Below are positions 59,254 through 64,000 of a stretch of DNA of 64,000 bases, one piece after another. Numbering within the stretch: position 1 is the first letter of the stretch; the number at the start of each line of letters is the position of its first letter. The notes beneath the pieces were generated by a model that saw nothing but the letters and a program-made list of their open reading frames with translations, did no database searches and was not told where the DNA came from. The translations under genes were made by a program, and so were the position numbers. Origin of the DNA: Rhizobium sp. BT03 (GTDB lineage Bacteria > Pseudomonadota > Alphaproteobacteria > Rhizobiales > Rhizobiaceae); assembly GCF_030053155.1 (NCBI RefSeq), contig NZ_CP125644.1, positions 124,001-188,000 on the forward strand, in the 5' to 3' direction.

Positions 59254-59362
59254 GGTTTTTTCCTTCCTGCGTTTGTTGACAGGAGCATGTCAGTGCGAAG
59301 GTTATATGACGACCACTGATCGAGCTGAAACGGTTGCTCGCGCCTCTCGTTCCAAGCGCGCC

Positions 59363-61015
59363 CTAAAGCTGCCCCGCCCGGTATCGGTCCACCAGGTTTC
59401 GGCAGGCGCGGATCGTCAAGGCCATGACGGTGAGCGTCGTGCCGGCGATGCCGCTTCCGGGGAAGGCGCTGGCGTCGGTGACGACGAGGTTCGGGGCGTC
59501 CCAGACTTGATTATAGGGATTGAGCACCGAAGCCTCCGGGCTTTCGCCCATGCGCGCCCCGCCGGTTTCATGGATTGCCGCGCCCATGCACATCGTCTTG
59601 CGGAACCATGTGCGGAACATGAAGCGGCTGAAGGCATCGGCATCGGGGAAGGCGCCCTTGCCCATCTCCTTGAGGCCGGTGGGCGAACCGATGAATTCGA
59701 GCTCACCGCCGACGTCCCTGATCATGGCGATCAGCGTCTCCTCCTGCCGGCGAAGCAGCGCCTGCTCCTCGGCCTGCATGGCGCAGCGGATATGCGGCAC
59801 GGGAATGTTCCAGGCGTCCTTGCGCCTGACATCGAGCGTGATGCGATTGTCGGCATAGGGCAGCATGCGGCCGAAGCCGAAGAAGGCGAGACGCGCATCG
59901 GCGTCGCCGGAGACCGGCGCCCGGCCGACGCTGCCCTGGTAGTCGAAATCGCCGCGGGCGGCGTCGCCCTCGCCGAAGCGGGGTATGAAGATCCCGCCCG
60001 ACGGATTGTAGAACGGGTCGGTCGGAGCGGATTCGTCGGGCGCCCAGCCCTTCGCCTTCGAAAAGGAACCGAAGGCGAGGCAGGGAAGCTGATCCATGAA
60101 ATAGCGGCCGAGGACGCCCGAGCTGTTGCCGAGCCCGTCAGGATGTCTTGCCGAAGCCGAATTCAGCAGCAGCCGCACGCTCTCGATCGGCGAGGCGGAA
60201 AGAACCACCGTCGCGGCACGCGCCGTCGATACTTCTCCCGTATTGCGATCGATGAATTCGGCGCCGGTGGCGCGGCCGGTTTTCTCGTCGGTGGTAATGC
60301 GGCGAACGACGGCGTCGTAGCGGACCGTCAGCCTGCCGGTCGCCTTGGCGTCCCTGAGCGGGCGTGGCATGCGCTCGGCATCCGGCGCGATGTAGCGCCA
60401 GGAGACGACATACCTCTCCGGCCAGCGGCTTTCCACCGCCTGCTTGAATATCTGTTCGGCGGGCGTCAGGCTGGCCGGTTTGGCATAGACGCCGTCCGGC
60501 AGGGTCGCTACATCATCCTTGTTGCCGTAGAGCCCAAGATAGGCCTCCGCCTCGTCGTAGAAAGGCGTGAGTGCGTCATAGGAGACCGGCCAGTCCACAC
60601 CCTTGCCGGTGCGCGACCGGATCTTGAAATCATCGTCCGTCCAGCGCAACAGCACGCGGCCGAAACTGTGCAGGCGCCCGCCGCCCTGGCGGCCGCGGAT
60701 CCACAGGAAAGGCTCGCCCTTCGGCGTCGTATAAGGGTTCTTGCGGTCATTGACGAAGAAGTGGCTGAAGCGCTCGGTGAAGAAGGCCGCGCGCGCCTGG
60801 ATCGGCTGACCCTTGATCGTGGCGCGGGCACGCTCCCAGATATTGATGCTGCTGGCGGGCGCCTTCTTGCGCGCCGGGTCGAAATCCGCGAGCCCCACCG
60901 CCGGACCAGCTTCGAGCAGCAGGACAGACAGCCCCTGGGCCGTCAGCTCTTTGACCGCGAAGGAGCCCGCCGCGCCGGAGCCGATCACCAGCGCATCATA
61001 GACGATCTCAGACAT
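59363..61015 (-). CDS. GMC-family FAD oxidoreductase (glucose/gluconate dehydrogenase-like)
   Basis: 550 residues from ATG 61015 (GGAAAG upstream). YDALVIGSGAAGSFAVKELTAQGLSVLLLEAGPAV is the FAD motif; the GMC active-site residues are in GAAIHETGGARMGESPEASVLNPYNQVWDAPNLVVTDASAFPGSGIAGTTLTVMALTIRA, including the H-ETGG-RMG and final GT segments. The C-terminus lacks the extra His of typical cholesterol oxidases. It starts before, and probably is read with, a sugar ABC importer, so it may oxidise the imported sugar or polyol. Confidence 0.88.
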   Translation of the reverse strand: MSEIVYDALVIGSGAAGSFAVKELTAQGLSVLLLEAGPAVGLADFDPARKKAPASSINIWERARATIKGQPIQARAAFFTERFSHFFVNDRKNPYTTPKGEPFLWIRGRQGGGRLHSFGRVLLRWTDDDFKIRSRTGKGVDWPVSYDALTPFYDEAEAYLGLYGNKDDVATLPDGVYAKPASLTPAEQIFKQAVESRWPERYVVSWRYIAPDAERMPRPLRDAKATGRLTVRYDAVVRRITTDEKTGRATGAEFIDRNTGEVSTARAATVVLSASPIESVRLLLNSASARHPDGLGNSSGVLGRYFMDQLPCLAFGSFSKAKGWAPDESAPTDPFYNPSGGIFIPRFGEGDAARGDFDYQGSVGRAPVSGDADARLAFFGFGRMLPYADNRITLDVRRKDAWNIPVPHIRCAMQAEEQALLRRQEETLIAMIRDVGGELEFIGSPTGLKEMGKGAFPDADAFSRFMFRTWFRKTMCMGAAIHETGGARMGESPEASVLNPYNQVWDAPNLVVTDASAFPGSGIAGTTLTVMALTIRACRNLVDRYRAGQL

Positions 61016-61099
61016 GTCTTTCCAAATCCTGTCCTGGAGCAATTGCTCAAAACGGCGCGCAGCTCACCGGCAATTGCGAGAAAACAAAGGGGCAGCGCA

Positions 61100-62182
61100 T
61101 CAGAGCCGCGATCCGTCGGCGCCGAAGAGCGACGCCTTGGCGATATCGAGCCCGGGAGCCAGGGCGTCACCGGGTAGCAGGCTCACGTCGCCCATCAACC
61201 TCAGCGAGAGGCTTTGATCGGCCCAGTCGAACCAGACGACGGCATCCGACCCCATCGGCTCGACGACGGAAACGCGGCCGGGAATGGTGGGCAGGCCGCT
61301 TGCCGTCCCGTCGAGCACCAGATGCTCCGGGCGAAAGCCGAGCGTTGCCGGTCCCTCCGCCGTGGCAAGGCCGAAGGAATAGCCGGAAAGATCGACGGCG
61401 AGCCCCTTGCTCCGGAAGACCGGCGAGGCGCCGCCGCGCTCGATCCGGCCTTCGATGAAATTCATTGCCGGCGCGCCGATGAAGCCGGCAACGAAGAGAT
61501 TGGCCGGGCGGCGATAGATCTCGGCCGGCGAGGCAAGCTGCTGGATGACGCCGTCGCGCATGATGGCGATGCGGTCGGCAAGCGTCAGGGCCTCGACCTG
61601 ATCATGGGTCACATAGATCATGGTGTTGCCGAGGCGCTGATGCAGCTTCTTGATCTCGACGCGCAATTCGTTGCGCAGCTTGGCGTCGAGGTTCGACAAC
61701 GGTTCGTCGAAGAGGAAGACATCGACTTCGCGCACCAGCGCCCGGCCGATGGCGACACGCTGGCGCTGGCCGCCGGACAGTTCGGCCGGGCGCCGGTCGA
61801 GCAGCGTGTCGAGATGGAGGAGGGCGGCCGTGCGGGCGACACGCGCTTCGATCTCGCCCTTCGGCAGGCCGGCGACACGAAGTCCGAAGGAGAGGTTCTT
61901 GCGCACCGACATGCGCGGGTAGAGCGCATAGGACTGGAAGACCATGCCGATGCCGCGATCTTTCGGCTCCTCCCAGCTGACGTTCTTGCCCGAGATCCAG
62001 ATCTCGCCGGCAACGATGTCCTGCAGCCCGGCAATGGCGTTCAGCAGAGTGGACTTGCCGCAGCCGGAAGGGCCGAGCAGCACCAGGAACTCCTGCGGGG
62101 CAATATCGATCGACATTTTTTCGATCACCGTATGGTGGCCATAGGCGATCTTCAGATCCTTGACGGTGACGGCGGATTGCAT
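61100..62182 (-). CDS. CUT1 sugar ABC ATPase (UgpC/MalK type)
   Basis: 360 residues from ATG 62182. Walker [17 protein letters not shown], signature LSGGQRQRVAIGRAL, Walker B VFLFDEPLSNLDAKLR, H-loop YVTHDQVEALTLADR, and TOBE/regulatory domains with LGFRPEHL. It is the third gene of the visible importer operon and is followed by the GMC oxidoreductase. Confidence 0.93.
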   Translation of the reverse strand: MQSAVTVKDLKIAYGHHTVIEKMSIDIAPQEFLVLLGPSGCGKSTLLNAIAGLQDIVAGEIWISGKNVSWEEPKDRGIGMVFQSYALYPRMSVRKNLSFGLRVAGLPKGEIEARVARTAALLHLDTLLDRRPAELSGGQRQRVAIGRALVREVDVFLFDEPLSNLDAKLRNELRVEIKKLHQRLGNTMIYVTHDQVEALTLADRIAIMRDGVIQQLASPAEIYRRPANLFVAGFIGAPAMNFIEGRIERGGASPVFRSKGLAVDLSGYSFGLATAEGPATLGFRPEHLVLDGTASGLPTIPGRVSVVEPMGSDAVVWFDWADQSLSLRLMGDVSLLPGDALAPGLDIAKASLFGADGSRL

Positions 62183-62189
62183 GAAAGCG

Positions 62190-63074
62190 TTACCCCTTGA
62201 CTGCGCCGGCGGCGATGCCGCGCACGAACCAGCGGCCGGACAGGAAATAAATGGCAAGCGGAACGATGGCGGTCAGGATTGTCGCCGCCATGTTCACATT
62301 GTAGGTGCGCTCGCCCATCGTGGTGTTGACGATATTGTTGAGTTGGACGGTCATCGGCAGATTGTCGCGCCCGGCAAAGACGAGGCCGAGCAGGAAATCG
62401 TTCCAGATGCCGGTGAATTGCAGCATGGAGACCACGACGACCATCGGCACGGCGATCGGCAGCATGATCTCGAAAAAGATGCGCCAGAAGCCGGCGCCAT
62501 CGACGCGCGCCGCCTTGCAGAGCTCCTCCGGCACGCTGACGAAATAGTTTCGGAAGAGCAGCGTCACCAGCGGCAGGCCGAAGATGACATGGACGAGAAT
62601 GATGCCGGCAAGCGAATTGTAGAGCTCGATATTCGCCATCGCCCGGACCATCGGATAGAGGAAGATCTGGTAGGGGATGAGGCCGCCGGCCATCAGCAGG
62701 CCGAAGAGGAGGTTTGCCCCGCGCGGCCGCCAGAGCGACAGCGCATAGCCGTTGACGGCGCCGATGAAGACCGAGAGCACGACCGCGGGAAGGCTGATTG
62801 CCACCGAATTCCAGAAGCCGCTGCGAATGCCGACGCAGACGGTTCCCATGCAGGCGCCCGACCACGCAGTAACCCAGGCGGAGAAATCGAGCTTGGCCGG
62901 CAGAGCGAAGATCTGCCCCAAGCGGATTTCGTCCATCGATTTCAGCGAGGTGACGACCATGGTGTAGAGCGGAAGCAGGAAGAAGAGCGCGGCAACGACG
63001 AGAAAGGCATAGAGGCCGATGCGCCCGGCGGTGAGGCGGGCCGGCTTCGGGCCGTTTGGATGAAGACCGGCCAT
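62190..63074 (-). CDS. CUT1 sugar ABC permease (MalG/UgpE type)
   Basis: 294 residues from ATG 63074. Helices start IGLYAFLVVAALFFLLPLYTMVV; the EAA loop is PEELCKAARVDGAGFWRIFFEIMLPIAVP. Its start overlaps the upstream permease stop by one base (TGATG). Confidence 0.92.
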   Translation of the reverse strand: MAGLHPNGPKPARLTAGRIGLYAFLVVAALFFLLPLYTMVVTSLKSMDEIRLGQIFALPAKLDFSAWVTAWSGACMGTVCVGIRSGFWNSVAISLPAVVLSVFIGAVNGYALSLWRPRGANLLFGLLMAGGLIPYQIFLYPMVRAMANIELYNSLAGIILVHVIFGLPLVTLLFRNYFVSVPEELCKAARVDGAGFWRIFFEIMLPIAVPMVVVVSMLQFTGIWNDFLLGLVFAGRDNLPMTVQLNNIVNTTMGERTYNVNMAATILTAIVPLAIYFLSGRWFVRGIAAGAVKG

Positions 63075-63961
63075 CACGCGGCTCCCTTCGCTCTGGCGCG
63101 CATGTGCATCGCATAGCGGAACGGCGCGACCGCGATGACCACGCCGAGGACGAGCACCGTCGCGCCCGCCGTGGCAAGGCCGAGGTTCTGGCGCCCGAAC
63201 AGATTGTCCATGATGAATTTCGCCGGCACCTCCGTCGCATTGCCAGGGCCGCCATTCGTCATGGCGACGACGATGTCGTAGGTCTTGATCACGCCCATGG
63301 CGAGCAGCATGCCGGCAGCCGCCAGCGCCGGCCCGAGCTGTGGCAGGATGATCGAGACATAGATCCGCCAGACGGGGATGCCGTCGATGCGCGCCGCCTT
63401 CCATTGCTCGGCTTCGATGCCGCGCATGCCGGCAAGCGCAATGACCATGACCAGCCCTGCGCCCTGCCAGACGCCGGCAAGCACCAGCGCATAGATCGCC
63501 ATGTCGCGATTGACGACCCAGTCGAGGACGAAGCTTTCCCAGCCGAGCGAACGCACGCTCGCCTGAATGCCGAGCGTCGGATTGAGCATCCATTGCCAGA
63601 TCAGCCCGGTCACCACGAATGACATGGCGTAGGGATAGAGGAAGATGGTCCTGAAGGCGCTTTCGAAGCGGATCTTACGATCGAGTGCGGCGGCCAGCAG
63701 GAAGCCGAGCAGCAGGCAGCCTGCGACGTAAAGAATGCCGAAGATCAACACGTTCTGCAGCGATGCCAGCCACTTGGCGGAAGAGAACAGCTTCGAATAC
63801 TGGGCAAATCCGACATAGGTCGAGGATGGAAAAAGCGTCGAGTTGGTGAAGGACAGGCGGATCGACCAGGCCATGGTGCCAATGAAGACCGCGACCGCGG
63901 CGAACCAAGTCGGCAGCAGGGCGATGGTGGCGGCAAGATTGGGTTTGCGTTTGATGGGCAT
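63074..63961 (-). CDS. CUT1 sugar ABC permease (MalF/UgpA type)
   Basis: 295 residues from ATG 63961; a GTG at 63991 would add ten residues. Helices begin AATIALLPTWFAAVAVFIGTMAWSI; the EAA loop is EAEQWKAARIDGIPVWRIYVSIILPQLG. The binding-protein gene normally preceding it must lie beyond the window end. Confidence 0.9.
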   Translation of the reverse strand: MPIKRKPNLAATIALLPTWFAAVAVFIGTMAWSIRLSFTNSTLFPSSTYVGFAQYSKLFSSAKWLASLQNVLIFGILYVAGCLLLGFLLAAALDRKIRFESAFRTIFLYPYAMSFVVTGLIWQWMLNPTLGIQASVRSLGWESFVLDWVVNRDMAIYALVLAGVWQGAGLVMVIALAGMRGIEAEQWKAARIDGIPVWRIYVSIILPQLGPALAAAGMLLAMGVIKTYDIVVAMTNGGPGNATEVPAKFIMDNLFGRQNLGLATAGATVLVLGVVIAVAPFRYAMHMRARAKGAA

Positions 63962-64000
63962 CGGCCAGCTCGTTGACGGAAAGCGGGGCACACCGCGCGA

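Noticed and set aside
59252..61177. Long plus-strand open frame (641 codons) opposite the GMC oxidoreductase
   Set aside because: Antisense shadow; the minus-strand frame carries all GMC motifs.
1..64000. CRISPR arrays, rRNA genes, prophage structural genes
   Set aside because: No regularly spaced direct repeats, rRNA sequence or phage-type genes were seen on either strand.

Overview
The window reads as part of a large plasmid (or chromid) of a Rhizobium-type alphaproteobacterium, probably close to R. leguminosarum/etli. The sequence evidence is a complete repABC replication and partition operon on the minus strand (35.9-39.6 kb) with two parS-like palindromes and a counter-transcribed RNA in the repB-repC gap, a RapA-like two-domain adhesin (54.4 kb), high GC with strong codon bias, and many ABC uptake operons. 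The species assignment is an inference.

Layout. 1-4.2 kb (+): end of a sugar-kinase-like cluster (nucleoside-kinase-like fragment, GHMP/heptose kinase, NAD-dependent epimerase, GMC oxidoreductase). 4.25-15.7 kb (-): a tightly packed 12-gene operon with a flavin-dependent (luciferase-like) monooxygenase, its flavin reductase, an alpha/beta hydrolase, two aldehyde dehydrogenases, a DUF1185 protein, a NIPSNAP protein, a spermidine/putrescine-type ABC transporter and an orphan PhnD-like protein. It looks like uptake plus oxidative breakdown of an unknown nitrogen-containing compound, probably under the GntR/FCD regulator at 16.4-17.1 kb through ATGGTATACCAT-type operators. 17.2-21.5 kb: a FAD oxidoreductase and a divergent taurine/sulfonate-type ABC transporter.

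21.7-35.1 kb (-): an organosulfur region. From 35.1 kb downward it carries an MsnO8-like and an NtaA/DmoA-like monooxygenase, an M20 amidohydrolase, a GNAT acetyltransferase, a fused permease-ATPase, two related binding proteins, a third luciferase-like monooxygenase and a DsbA-fold protein. A separately promoted FMN reductase follows, heading a run of small proteins. The gene set closely parallels the Bacillus S-alkyl-cysteine salvage operon (SnaA/SndA/CmoO/CmoJ/Tcy). The M20 gene is split by a complete 1,537-bp insertion sequence with a 5-bp target duplication.

35.3-39.8 kb: a toxin-antitoxin pair converging on repC, then repC, ctRNA, repB, repA and parS. 40-50.4 kb: a ROK sugar kinase facing a trehalose-phosphatase; an AraC regulator, CUT2 ABC transporter and two dehydrogenases forming a probable ribitol/pentitol operon; VOC and tautomerase proteins with a TetR regulator. 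50.4-53.9 kb: a two-component system coupled to a DUF4173 membrane protein. 54-59.3 kb: a small unknown protein related to one at 23 kb, the RapA-like adhesin, a plasmid copy of ribosomal protein S21, LysR/aldo-keto reductase, PPK2. 59.4-64 kb (-): a GMC oxidoreductase and a CUT1-type sugar ABC transporter whose binding protein lies beyond the window edge.

No rRNA, complete tRNA or CRISPR array was seen. All similarity statements come from reading motifs by eye; no database search was run.
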